Origin: Amorphophallus konjac
Taxonomy: Eukaryota > Streptophyta > Magnoliopsida > Alismatales > Araceae
NCBI GenBank assembly: GCA_022559845.1
Contig: JAHNEJ010001605.1
Coordinates: 62,001 to 126,000, forward strand
Direction of reading: 5' to 3'
Length of the DNA stretch: 64,000 nucleotides
The notes under the pieces are model-generated. The model searched no databases. It was not told where the DNA came from and saw nothing but the letters and a program-made list of their open reading frames with translations. A program made the position numbers and the translations under genes. This document shows positions 9,931-23,429 of this stretch, one piece after another. The first letter of the stretch is position 1, and every line of letters begins with the position of its first letter.

Positions 9931-12150
9931 GTGATCATCTTGTTCTTCTCATCTTGTTCCATCCAAGAAGAAACGCGCACACGCATGAGTTCGTGCGTGA
10001 AGGGGGGAGGCCTCTATTAAGGGCCCTCTCGGCAACTTGTCGTAGGTTATATACAAAGAAGAGCTAGTGAAGGTGCTCCTTGCTAAGGGTATGTTCCCAC
10101 CGGACAATTGCAACTTGCAAGAGAACCCACAATCACCACCTCCTTGCCGAGCAGGCATATGGATCTACATATATTGCTGGCATTAGCAACATTTACTCCT
10201 ACCTCAATATTGCTTCTATTAGGGTCTCTTTGTTAATCGAGCGCCGATGTGGTGTTCGATCTTACGTCGCTTGGGCTGGGTTAATGCCTTAGCGTGGAGT
10301 TTATAAGGGAGAGTGTGGGTCTCCCGTCGATTTCTCTCTCATCGAGTTAGACAGTCGGCCGACAATTCGATTAACAAATCGGGCCTTAAGGCGCGCACGT
10401 AATGATCGTTGATGCGCAAACACTATCTCCTCCTCCTCGGGTTCCTGTATGACTTGTTTCTAAATCAACTGGTTACTAATTTGATAAAACATACACTGAT
10501 ACGCAATATATGAAACAGGATTGGAGCTACTGATTAGATTAAGGATCCTAATAATTAAGTTGACTAGGGCCTATCAAATATGAGGACAACAAATGTGAGA
10601 ATAGGCACGATCCCAAAGATTGAGTTATACCTTATCTAATTATCTTGTTTTCTTGTGGGTTTAGGGGCGGGATATATGCATAACTCATCCTAAGCGTCAA
10701 TATTCTTGTTCCCATTTTTTGCTGTTTTATAATAATTCAGACATAAAGGTGAGAATAACTATTCCAGTTACAGGTTAATGATGGTCAATGATGGTCAACC
10801 GTGACCACAATGGAGTATACCATTCTAGAGTGGAGTGGCACCATAATTTTTCTCTCGTTAATAATGGTAGGATGATGCAGTCAAGATTTGACAAACAAAT
10901 TTGATAGGTCGAGTATAGCATGTATCTGATGATATCAGTCGATAATCGATACGATCAGTGTGTGATACATAATCGATACATTAATTATATATTTTTATAT
11001 GTTATATATTTTATTTGATGATCAAGTAGATTTGATAGGTCAGCTGGTTGAAAATGTTATATTATAACGTGAGATCATGTGTTATAATTGCATAAGATGC
11101 ATATTTTTTTAGAATTTTTTTTTTCATATTTTTAGAGATTGAAGCATATCAAAGGTTCTCTCTCACGTTGACAAGTAACGGTATCAAATTGTATTGTATC
11201 GATACGGTTGGTACGATCGATTCGTCAAACTCTAACCGTGAGATATGAAAGATAGTACGTGGTGACGATGATTCACAGTGGGCCGCAATGAGAGAGGTAG
11301 GTATCTGCATTTTGATTATTCAAATATACATAAAGGTCATTCCATCACATTCTCGTTTCCCTCTTCACTTTTGCATAGATTTTGATAATAAATTAGTAGA
11401 CTTGTTTTTATATATAAAACATGCGTTTGGGTTACAATTAAACATGTCGACTAAATAGTCAAAGAGATGAAATAAATTTATTAAATGGACCGATAGGTCA
11501 AACAACAAGTTACAGTAGTCAATTTCCTGGCCAAATATGTGTAAAGGTTAGCAAATGTTCAACAAAAGTCCAAAGTTACCCAACATGGTCAATGTAGTTT
11601 AACAGGTCAATTATTAGCTGAAAAGGGGTAATTTTACATGGTCAAAGTAACCAAGCATCTCAAATTGGCCACTTATCATGCAGCTTATCATCAAATAGAT
11701 TAATAGGTTACCATCAAAAACGTCCACAAAAGCTCCCGTGGTTGATATAAACAAACATGCGGACAAACTTACCATCAACCATATTACTTGAGATTAAAGT
11801 GGGCAGGTTAAAATAGGTTTTTCACAGTCGAATTTCGAACATGATCAGATTATACTGAGGACGCACGAGGCAATCTCCATGGTCAAACAAGTCAACAAAT
11901 CAGTTGTTGGTTGTGGTCAACCCGAGTTCTTGTTGTGATACTGATCACTAAGTTGAGCCTAGTCAAGCATAGCCCTTCGTATCAAATATGTTGTAGTACA
12001 TGCTCGAAGTAATACCCTGTGTGCCCAAACTTAGATTAACTATTTAATTACATTAGAGTCTTATATATTATATAGTTTGCAAAATTTGTGAATAACTTAA
12101 CTTTATCAAACTAAAGACTGACTTACTCTTTCTTTCTTCTTTGGACATAT
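9931..12150. other. intergenic DNA, no gene seen
   Basis: AT-rich sequence with scattered short repeats of 'atcgatacgatc'-like words (about 10930-11230) and many 'ggtcaa' words (about 11450-11900). I could not assign a gene or a bounded element. Confidence 0.45.
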
Positions 12151-12370
12151 GGTGCGGTGGCTAGGACGAGAAGGGTCGGGGAGGGGAGTAGACGGAGAGG
12201 AGTTCGATACCTACCAGAGGCGACCCGCAAAGATCTCCTAGCGCCTACACGTGCCGCAGTGCATGGATCGGGGGGATGCCACGGTGGGTTTGAAAATCCC
12301 GTGCCTCACAAGTGCGGGTTCAAAATCGCGCCCTCCCCGTGTGGGAGGAGGGATGTACCACCGCGCTACT
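12151..12370. other. GC-rich island with tRNA-like words, possible SINE remnant
   Basis: A 220-base GC-rich block sits in AT-rich DNA. It contains 'gagttcgatacc' and 'gggttcaaaatc', which resemble the RNA polymerase III B box (GGTTCGANNCC). It starts with 'gcggtgg' and ends with 'ccaccgc'. No clear A box, poly-A tail or TSD was found. It may be a decayed SINE or another small element. Confidence 0.25.
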
Positions 12371-13480
12371 TACTCCGATACTGCTTACTCTTTATGACCC
12401 TATAGTAAGAAAGGTATCCATTATCATAGGCATACATATGCTATCTATTATTTTACCTTATGCAAAGGTAATCTGAATGTCATCTATTTTATTCACCTTA
12501 TTTTAAAAAAAAATTAACATGATCTCTATCCCCTCAAATAAACGCTTATACCAAATAATTTGGAACAAATTTATCCAACCTCATGCTTGTTCACGAAGCA
12601 GAACGGCATGTGTATGATGAGTAATACTCACTGCTCTAGGCCCTACTTGACTGTGAGTTAGGATAAAAGTGAGTTAAACTAGGTGGGTAAAATGTAATAC
12701 GAAGTTGTCTCATTTTTAATTTGATGGGAGGCGGACCATCTCTGTGGTTTGGTACAAAAGAAGGATAACTTGGCGAAGAAAGGAGGTGGGTTACTTTATC
12801 TCACCTAGTGAGGTGGATTAGTAAATTCAGAGTTAACCTCATTTTAACTCGTAGAATAATCAATTCAAACTGTTAAAATGATTTTTACACGACTCAGAGT
12901 TAACCTCAAGTTATTCCCGTGATAACTCCCAATGAAGACCGAGGTAAGGGAGCATCAAGTGCACAATTGTCCAAGTTGAATAGATGGATCATGTGAGGGT
13001 TAAAAGAAAAAGAATTTTTACTTTCTAATCCCTATAAATAAGAATATTTTCTTAATCTCTCAAATCTTCTAACTCCTGTGGATGTTAAAAAAGACGAATA
13101 TGTCAGGGGTATATTTCATCCCCAATGTAACGGTAGAATAGAAATTCTTGAAATACCTTTATTGTTGCCCAGTAAATGGTCTACTGACAGGGGGTGAATG
13201 GATAATTTAAAAATTAATAAATAAATAATTTAAAATTTGATCAGGATAAAACACCGTCTATAAATTTATATGACTATAAATACAAGTGCTGCAAAAATAA
13301 TGTGAACAAAAATGAAAAATGTTAGCTACGTTATCTTGGATAAAGATAGAAATGTGATCTAATAGATTACGTTTGAGAATGACGTGTGATAGGGATATAG
13401 CGCTTAAACAGATATGAAAGGAACCTTAAAAATAATTAGTCACACAAAGGTAAGTATGAATACGACAATAGTGAGTAAGT
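12371..13480. other. intergenic DNA, no gene seen
   Basis: AT-rich DNA with no coding or repeat structure that I can bound. Confidence 0.45.
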
Positions 13481-13484
13481 AGGG

Positions 13485-13640
13485 ATCAAGACGCAAGAAC
13501 AATCTCACAAATAGACACAAGGATTTTATCTTGGTTCGGTCTTGACCCTCAAGTCGGTCCTACGTCCAGTCCTAAACAACCATTGAACTTTTCACTATCT
13601 CCCCGCAAGGAATAATACAACAATAGGATATCTACCTCCT
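13485..13640. repeat. possible decayed copia-type LTR fragment
   Basis: The order of words 'acacaaggattttatcttgg', 'ttcggtcttgaccctcaag', 'cctacgtcca' matches the layout 'acacagggatttttacgtgg', 'ttcggaggcaagatgcc', 'cctacgtccacgg' in the intact copia LTRs at 24.5 and 29.3 kb. It seems to be an old remnant of a related LTR. No edges are visible. Confidence 0.3.
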
Positions 13641-13675
13641 GCAGGTCACAAGATACAGATCTCATGTAGGTCTCG

Positions 13676-13890
13676 ATTATTTTTGATTAAGTGTTCAATC
13701 ACACCACGAACATTCTCTCATTAGAGTCCAAACTGATTTCTAAGTATAGTCAAACCTAATTATTTTTGATCATGTATTCAGCCATACCACAGATACTCAC
13801 TCATCGGAGTCTAAACTGATTTCCAAGTACAATCAAACATAACTATTTTTGATCAAGTGTTTAGTCACACCACATACACTCACTCACTAG
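13676..13890 (+). repeat. 82-bp minisatellite, about 2.6 copies
   Basis: The segment 'atttttgatcaagtgttcag' plus 'tcacaccac' returns at about 13677, 13759 and 13841, giving a period near 82 bases with clear divergence between copies. Confidence 0.75.
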
Positions 13891-14153
13891 GAGGACAGGG
13901 TCATCGAAGGGAGAGGAGAGAGAGATGCTATGTCACAGGTGATGTAGGTGGACACATTGGCTTTGGAGGAGTGGGGCATGTTAGTGGGGAGGGGGGGTCG
14001 GGATGGGTGGGAGGTGTTCGCCGAAGGGGAGATAGATAATTGAAAGGAGAGGTGGGGGTGTTCATCATGAGGAGAGGCCTGAGAGGGCTAAGAGAGATGG
14101 GGGGAGGGGAAGGAGAGTTGTAGGAGATGGGGAAGAGATCTCATGCGACACCA

Positions 14154-14186
<33 letters not shown>

Positions 14187-14634
14187 TATATGTGTGTGTG
14201 TGGGGGTTTATCTCATATAAGGGTATTTTTAATATTTTACATATTTAAACAGTTCTGTGAGCGTATTTTCAAAATATTAGTTGAGGTTGATGACCCGAAA
14301 GCGCAAGAATATAACTTTAACAATACAGTGTACGTCAAAGATATTATTAATAATATATATAAATAAGAGATAAATATAAGTTGGGTGTTTTATAAGAATA
14401 TAATTGTAAAGATCTCGGAAATGTTAATGCCGTATAAACAGTGTCGTCCCGGTCTTCTCTACTGTCCGACCTTTATTCTAACGGTTGCCGAAGTGTCCGA
14501 TGTTCTTCTCCTTATCGGACACTAAAAGGAAAAGCCAAATAGAGGCGATATCCGGTAGCATCGACAACCATAGCTTCTGGAGATTACACGCAGCAGCAAC
14601 AGCCAGCGAGAGTGACAGAGGCGAGCACGCAACC

Positions 14635-17600
14635 ATGGCGTCCTGCGGGAGCATCCTGAGCTTCTGCGGATCCCGTCCGCAGCTACTACCGATGACCTCT
14701 GCCGCCGCCGCGGTCGCTTCGCCCTCATCCTGCCCATCTCCGCCGTCTCTTCCTCTTCGCAGGCGAACGACCGCCTGCGGTGCTACGAGAGCTCGTCCGC
14801 CCATACCCCCTCTGAACCCCCGGGACCCTTTCCTCTCCACGCTCTCCTCCGTCGCCGCCGCCTCCCCCGAGCCCCTCACCGCCCGGCCTGCTTCTTCCGA
14901 CCCGGAGACCCCGCCCTATCTCGACCTTTTCGATAGCCCTAAGCTCATGGCTACCCCCGCCCAGGTAAAAGAATCTTCCTTTGTTGAACTAGCTCATGTA
15001 GCGGACGTTTTTTTTTTTTTTACTTTGCCAATCTGTTTCTCTTTTTAGGCGATTTTTGTAGTTTATTCCCGGTGCTAGGCTCTTTGACTATTTTTTGGAA
15101 TGCCTCTGAAATCCTGACTGGATCCCTTATACGTTTAGGCTGTCATATTGTCTGTTTGAAGATAACTTTAGGGATTTCGGCTTTACCCGAGATGGTTAGA
15201 GAAATAAATCCATATAGGTGGGTTCTTGTACATGAGTGTGGAAAAGGAAGAGCCTTGTAACTATTTAACAAACACTCATTCTTTCAACTAGGAAGCATGG
15301 ATAAAATTCTCACATTGCACCTGGTGGTCAGGTTCTTTTGCCAATAGTGGGTCAAGATTATTTTTAAATGGGACATGGGTTTGGCGCAGAAGATTAAAAG
15401 TGACATCTGGATATCTCTCACTTGGCTAGCATCTGGAACAGCTTTTTTATTACAACTTTGTTGTTTTGCTAATGTCTTAGAAATCTACTGAAGTTTTCTT
15501 TTTCATCTTTGACTTCTTACCTTTATTTGGAATATGTCGTTCCAGCATATCCAAACATCAAGTTCTTTTGTATATGTCAACTCCATTCTTGAGTCTTGGA
15601 CCTTATTTCTTTTCCTGTCACAATGCTCATCAAAGTTTGTACCATTTATTGTGGTCAGCTTATGGTTACAAACAAACATAAAGAGATTTGAGCAAGTTTT
15701 TATAGCCAGCTGTTGGCCTGGCATCCAACGCTCTCTTGTTGTTGTGCCATGAAGTGTAGGCCAATCTCTTGTAGGCGGGTTTTTTGAAAAGTGGATGGTA
15801 CCACAATTGTATTAAATGTAAAAATAGTGGGATGTATAAGTATAGTCAATGTGCTCCCAAAAGATCCCTATACAAAAACTCCACACCGAGGTGATACAGA
15901 CCTCACTAGCCCCCCAACAAAATGAAAAGAGAGGAGTTGTGTGACTCCACTTTACATAAATGTGCAGCCCATTCCCTCACTTTCTCACAAATAAAAGAGA
16001 CAAACATGCCCTTAATTCTTACTTCACTTCTGAATATTCTGTTGTTCCCTTCTCCCCATACAGTCCATAATGTGACATGAAGAATGAGCCACCAAATCAG
16101 TCTATCTCCCTTCAAGCTCCACTTCCTATGCCAGTTCTCGAACAGTTGATACACACTCTCATTCGGACCAATAGTGTAGTGGATCCTATTAGCGACCTTG
16201 GTCCATACCTCCCTAGTGAAGGAACATCCTGTGAAGAAGTGGTTCAAATTTTCCTCCTCCCCACATAAGCAACAAAAGGTTGATATATCATGTCGGAAAG
16301 GGGCAATCCTATCACATGTGGACAGCCATCCATGTGATATCCTCCAGATCAGTAGCTTCACTTTAAGAGGGCTCTTGGGAGTCCAAATCTGCGATGAAAA
16401 TCAGTGGCACATTCCCCCATCTGAGATGATCTAGTAAGCTGACCTGACTAAAAAACATCCCCCCTTCTCCCCATCTCCACCACCATCTGTCGGCTTTGCT
16501 TTGCACTGGAGTGTAGTCTGCGAGGAGTAGGAGAAATCTCTTGTTGGTGGGTTGAACGAACTACCTGATGTATGCTGTTTAGTTCTTTGTCCAAGACAGG
16601 TAATAGGCATTAGAAACTATCTTGAAAGGCATGTAATGTATATTTTGGCATTTCCCATATAGGTAACAAATGGTGCATGTAATGTGGGTGATTAGATAAA
16701 CAAGAGAGGAGGGGGGAAAGGAAAGTAGAGAATATTTGGGAGGTTTCTATATCTTGAGCCGACTCATCACAGGATCTTCCATCTTTCCAATGGGTCATAT
16801 CAATAGGTATTTACAGGGGCAGTTGCTTCAGGTCATGCCCAATAACTTCATCCATGTCTGCTTAGGTTGTTCCCTTCCTTGCACATGGGCTTGCATCCTG
16901 GTTTCGATTATCAGTATTTCATCACTTTACCATTAACATTTTTCATTGCTTTTTACTATATAAAATGAATTTCCATTATGATTCTTCCTTTCTCTGATCC
17001 TTTTTTTCTGAAATAGGTTGAGCGTTCTGTTTCTTACAATGAGCACAGGCCAAGGAAGCCACCACCAGATCTGCCATCTCTTCTTCTCCATGGTCGAATT
17101 GTTTATATTGGAATGCCAGTATGTAACAGACCCTGTGATCTAGCATCATGTTTTTGGCAAATTAGAATTCAGATCCATGGTATGATTAACAGTAAATTAC
17201 GTGGGCCTGAACTTCTTTTCTTTTACATCTGATTTCCCTTGTTTAAAATGTACATGCCAGTTAACGTTAAAAAGTTATATGTGAGGTCTTTTTTTGCTAT
17301 GACAGTATTAACCATTCTCAACCTGCTGTATGTTGAGAATATTTTACACTCTGGAAATATGTCTAGTCAAGACCTCAGATTTTTATTTGGATTTTAAACT
17401 GCGAGGCTGATGTGAATATACACATAAGGGTACAATCAAAAAGGGGGGAGAGAGGTTCTGCCACACCGAAAGAAAACCACAAGCACCTGGGGGGGATGCC
17501 AGTGAGCTGCAATTCACTTCTCCAATTCCCAACAGAAATACAAAGAAGAAATCTACACCAAGTACAAAGAAAAGACAAAGCCCTAAGGCAAGTACTTTCC

Positions 17601-20600
17601 ATATAGATGCTACTTCCTTGGAAGATATGATCATTACGCTCCATCCCAATGCCCCAACAGTTAGCGTGAAGGAGAATAGCCAGAATGTTAGTACTTGTAC
17701 AATGGCTTGTAGAAGCTTTAAGACTTTGGAAATAGCTCCATATGTCCTGGACAAAATGAATGACATCTGAAAATGAAAAAAGTACCCTAGAACCTCCACA
17801 CCTTGGCTCATATCACAGCTAAAAAGTAAATGGTCAACATCGTCACCATGCATACAATTGTTAATGTCACTGCATCTATTTTCTTCTTCCAGCTCACCGG
17901 TGTTCACCACCAGTAACTGTGAGCTTCCACTTGAACAGCACAGAGCAAAAACAGTGTTAGGTACTTGAGACTATGCAAATGAATGAAAATACAAGATTTT
18001 CTTTATCCTCGCCATGCATGAAAGTCTTAGTTATAATAAACATGGAAGCAGCAAATGTATGCCCCCAAAAAGAGTAATCATATCATGATGCAATCTATCC
18101 ATCAAGAGTGCGGCTGTGCATGAACAATCTCAAAAGAGCCATATTGTTAGAAGATTAGGTTGTTTGTGATGCTCAATTTGATACCTAGGGGTTCAATCGA
18201 GCCTAGTCAAGTCGACCGTTGCTCTATGGGGCTCGAGTTTGTTGGATATTGTCATTATTCATGAGCCAATTTCTATCATGTTCAAGCTTGGCCCTGTTTT
18301 ATAATCAGGCCTAATTTGAGCTTTTTGGGTATTACATAATAAATAATCCTAGTTTATGTAATGTTTATTTGTCCCACATACTCATATCATCATCATCATC
18401 ATCAGAGCCTTATCCCAATTAATTGGGGTCGGCTACATGAATCCTGTTCCGCCAAAGATTTCTATCAAGTGCAATATTCATATTTAAACTCAAGGAACTA
18501 ATGTCCTTCCTAATAACATCGCACCATCTCATTTTAGGCCTTCTTCGAGCTCTTTTACTAGCATCCACTAAAATTTGGTCACATCTTTTAACCGGCGCTA
18601 AGTTAGGACGACGAAACACATGTCAAACCACCTAAGTCTGTTTTCTCTCATTTTACTATCAATTGGAGCTATCCCTAAGTCTTTACGGATGCGCTCATTC
18701 CTAATCTTGTCTTTCTTAGTCTTGCCACATATCCATCTCAACATCCTCATCTCTGCTACACACATTTTGTGGATGTGTTCCTTTCGTACTGCCCAACACT
18801 CGGTACCATATAATAAAGCAGGTCTCACAGCTGTTCTATAAAACCTCCCTTTGAGTTTCACAGGTATACGACGATCACAAAGGACACCTGATGCACTTCT
18901 CCATCTTAACCAGCCTGCCTTAATCCTATGTGTAACGTCATCATAAATTTCCCTATTCTCTTGTATGATAGACCTTAAGTATCGAAAGCTACTACTCTTC
19001 GGAATGTTATGTCCATCAATTAGAGCCATGTCTTCCTGAACGACTCTCCCACATACTCATATATTAAATTAAATAATGAATTCTAAGTGAGTTATCAAAT
19101 GCACATGATCGTATTATTAAAGAAATGTCAAATGAGGAATACTATGGTGCTGCGAACGTAACTAGCCAGCCCATGTTTAAGTTCGGCTTGTTTATTAACT
19201 AAGCCTAGTATTTTATTTGTGGTTGATTTCAAACCGAATCTAGTTTTAGCCTGGTTGTAAGTTGTTTGTGCAGCGTCCTTGTTTAATTTCACCCTTGATT
19301 ATATGTACTGTTGCATATGAAGCATGCTTGTGGCAGTACCTAGTGGGGTATGTGTATGAAGAGTTTGTGGTGATACATGGTTTGTTGTGTGTGGATGGAT
19401 TTTGCGACACTACACAGCTGTACACGGAGGATGTAGTAACTTTGGGGGTTGGATTGTTTTGAAATAATCATCATAGTCGACTAGGTAATTGAAGCACATG
19501 CAGCGCATTTGACGACAAACAATGATTCTTCACCTAGCACGAATGCTTTGAAGAGAGTTCTTCTGTTCTCCTCAATGGTTGGCAAAAATGAGCGAGTAGA
19601 AATTCTTCCTACATGAGTTTTTAAGGGCCTTTATTGAGACCTAGGCCATCTTTAGGGAAGCTCTCTGAAATTGATTTCACTTTTCTTTCAATTCTCTTGT
19701 GGGAGGATGCACTGAATATGAGTATCTATATATATGTTTATATAAATGTTGTTGGGAGTTATCAATGGTGCATCATTTTTGCCATGAGCATGATTTTATG
19801 ACTTCATGTCCCGGAGAACATCCACTTGCAAAAATCTTCTTGCTTTCTAAAATTTCTGCTAAGATCTTTACAATATAGGTTTTTGGGTTCTCTTTCTTTC
19901 ATTCGTGGTTCTACTTCTTTCTGTGTTATTCCCATTTCCAGGAATTCTACTGTCGGCAGCAAATAAAATAAATTTATACATAGTAATGAGGTAAAGTATG
20001 TCGATAGATAACTAAACTTTCAAAAAGTGAAAGGCAAATACCTAACTAAAAGGTAGATCCAATGGAAAATACCTAACTAAAAGTGAAAGGAATATACTTG
20101 TACATCCCCTCCTTTTGATTTTATACAATTAGTGATACTACCCACTTTAAAAAAAAAGATCCAATGGAGAAAACTATGACTTAATGTTTTTACAAGATCT
20201 CCTGTTTTAACTTTTTAAAAAAGTGTGAGGGATGCCCCTTGTAGCACCATCTGCAATGGATTTAGTGAATGGAGCTCATTTGAGTGTCCACTAGCACTGG
20301 AAAAAATGGAAAAAAGGTAAATAATGTTGAAATTCACGAGAAAAAGTACCTCAAGTTTCATTAATGTATCCATACAGAAGCTCTATGTTTTTATTTTATG
20401 TTCAGATATGTGAATCATTTTTGTAGTATTCATCAGTTAGGTCATCTGTCTTAAGAGTCCCTTCTTCCTTCGTCTATTGCAAACTGTCTCATTTGTCTCC
20501 GTTAACTCGAGTTTCATATTATTTTTCTAATGTTGAAGATGAGGAAAATTTTATGGATAAATGGGGTAGAAGCTTATGTTTATCAACCATGGGCCTATTT

Positions 20601-23349
20601 TGAGTGGAAGTGGAAGTATGTGTCATGTACCATTAGCCTCATAAACCAATGTTTAAGTTTATGGCAAGTGGGTTTTTCTTAGTGGACTAACCAAACTTGT
20701 GTTAGTTCCCTTGGTGTTATTTCGTCAAGTCATCAGGTGTTACTCACCCCATTCTGACCAAAGTTTTCCAGTTGTACTTCCTTAATATATCATTTGATAA
20801 AACTGGTGATGTAATCCAACCTTTCTTTCAACAATTGCAGCATTGCATCTTGGTTGGCCTCATGTGGGTTTCACATCACTCTATAGATCTCCCTGCAAAA
20901 TTCTAGTGTTGGCTGCATAGACTAGTGCATCCAACTGTCCAGCTTTTAGGATGATCTATGTGCTTAATGACAGAGGTGGAAGAGGGCAATAGAGGGTAAT
21001 ATTCTTCTTTGGTCACCAGCTAAAGTGCAAGTGTTTCCTCGGGAATCAACTCCTATTGGTTCCCCATCAGATAAGGGATTGTAGAAATTATTTCTAGGCA
21101 CCTTCTGTTGTTAGGAATTTAATCCAATGAACCATGGGCTACGTATTTCCTTTTGGTGACTTTCGAGGAGGTCATGACTAGTGTCTTTGTTCACTTTCTG
21201 GTAGGCATCTGATAATGAATGCTGATCGTTGGGTGGCTGGCTCTTTCTAATCATCTTCCTTGTGTTCTACTGCCTTGCGACTACCTTTGATTGGTTGCTT
21301 AACTTTCTTCTAATTATCCACATACCTTGATTAGTTGGTGCCAGCAGTCACAGAGCTTGTAATCGCAGAGTTGCTTTATCTTCAGTGGATGGATCCAAAA
21401 GAGCCAATCTATCTCTATATTAATTCAACTGGAACCACTCGTGATGATGGTGAAACAGTAAGTCCTTTTTGTCCATTTGAATGAAATTTCTAGTATCACC
21501 TAATTAGTAATAGTTGTGTTTATGAAAGCACTTCTCCTTAGCATTTCCAAAATATATTAGATGTCAACAATAAATGAAGTTGTTTTTTTCCCATTCAAAG
21601 GCTTTTTTATAGATTAATTGAGTTCACATCTCCAGTCCCCTTTTAGTGATCGAACAAGTCAAACTAAGACACCTTCACTTGTTGACTTCACTTCAGGTTG
21701 CGATGGAATCAGAAGGTTTTGCTATCTATGATGCAATGATGCAATTAAAAAATGAGGTAGGTTATTTGCACTATAATCTTGCTCCACTCATAGCACATAG
21801 ATAACTTAGTCATTCTTCCTAATGCAATTGAGTTTCTTATTTCTTGATCATATCCTCTAAATCTGTGCACTTCAGTTACTTCGAGGAAAAAGTTTATGCA
21901 CTTAAGTTACCTGTGTGAGTGTGTGCATATGTGTGTGTGCAATGTGCCTGCCTGCCTGTGTGTGCTTGTGTGCATGTGGTCATCCTTGTGGATATATCTT
22001 TGTTATTCTTTTCAATTTCCCCTCTTGAGAATTTATTTCTTCTCTAACTGTGAAATATGTGTTCTGTTTACATGTTTTTCTCCAAATTATTGCTTCCTAA
22101 ATCACATCCAATCATGTAAGATATGCATGATATGCAATTCAACTCTTGTAACGGCCTCTTCTTACATGTATTCTAAGAGAAGCATGGAGTGAATTTTCTT
22201 CTCTTTGTTCTTTGCCATGTAGCATATTAGTAAAGAAAGGGGATAACACTGCATCATGCGTCGGAGTTTTGGGAGGGGAGGACCACTTGGAGGGTTTTAA
22301 CAAAACCCTCCTTTTTCTCATCCCTCAAAAACAAGGAGTTCAAGATTTTCGAGACTTCAAGTCCATCAATTTGTTGAATGGCACCTATAAGATCATCACC
22401 AAGTTGTTGGTAGGGAGGCTGGAGAGAGTTATGAATAGGGTTGTGAGTTGTTTCCAGGGAGCCTTCATCAAGGGGAGACATATTCAAGATAATTTTTTAG
22501 TGGTCCACGAGTGTTTGTTTGTCATGAAGACCCCAAGGAAGAAAGGGTTTGTCTTGAAGTTTGACTTTGAGAAGACTTATGATAGGGTCAACTGGATATG
22601 CTTGTTTGTTGTGTTGGAGAAGATGGGTTTTGGGGAGAGCAAGGTATTCAAAATTGGTACCGGTTTCGGTACTAGTCAAGGCTGGTACCGGTACCGGTAT
22701 CGTGCGGTTACCCACTTCCCCCTCCAATTCCCAACTCCCCCCATATAGAATACATATTATGTACATTATATCCCACTTGATAAAAAAAAGTATATTATAA
22801 CGCAAGTCCACCCATGGCCCGACCTGCTTCGATTTGTCCTACTTTGGTAGTTGGGCCCGGGCATATCAAGCCCATCAAAGGCCCGATTTACTTTTAAAGG
22901 CTTCCCAAGACCCGACCCTCCACCCCTCGATCATTTGAGCCCACCACCCTCACTTCCAGACTAGTCGAGCCCTAGCTGGCAGGCGGCTCACCCCCCTCTT
23001 ACGTCTCCTTGGCCGGTGGCAATCGGCGGACGACGACTTCCTGGCGAGCAACGAACGGCGGACAATGGCGAGCGGCGGACGGCTGTGAGCCTCTCTCTCT
23101 CTCTCTCTCTCTCTCGCTTGCTCGCTCTCGCTCTCGCTCTCTCAACGGTTCCACCATCATCGCGGTCGCCCTCCAGACCGTCCACCTGTAGCCCCTCCGC
23201 CGTCGTCCCCCAACAGAGATGCACAAGGGAGGGCCGATACTAGGCAGGGCCAGCCCTCCCCGTCTCTCTCTCGCCCTCTCTCTCTCTCTTGTGTCTCACA
23301 AAGCCTGATCCCACCATCTGCGAGTCTCACCCTGTCTCTCTCCTCCGCC

Positions 23350-23429
<80 letters not shown>

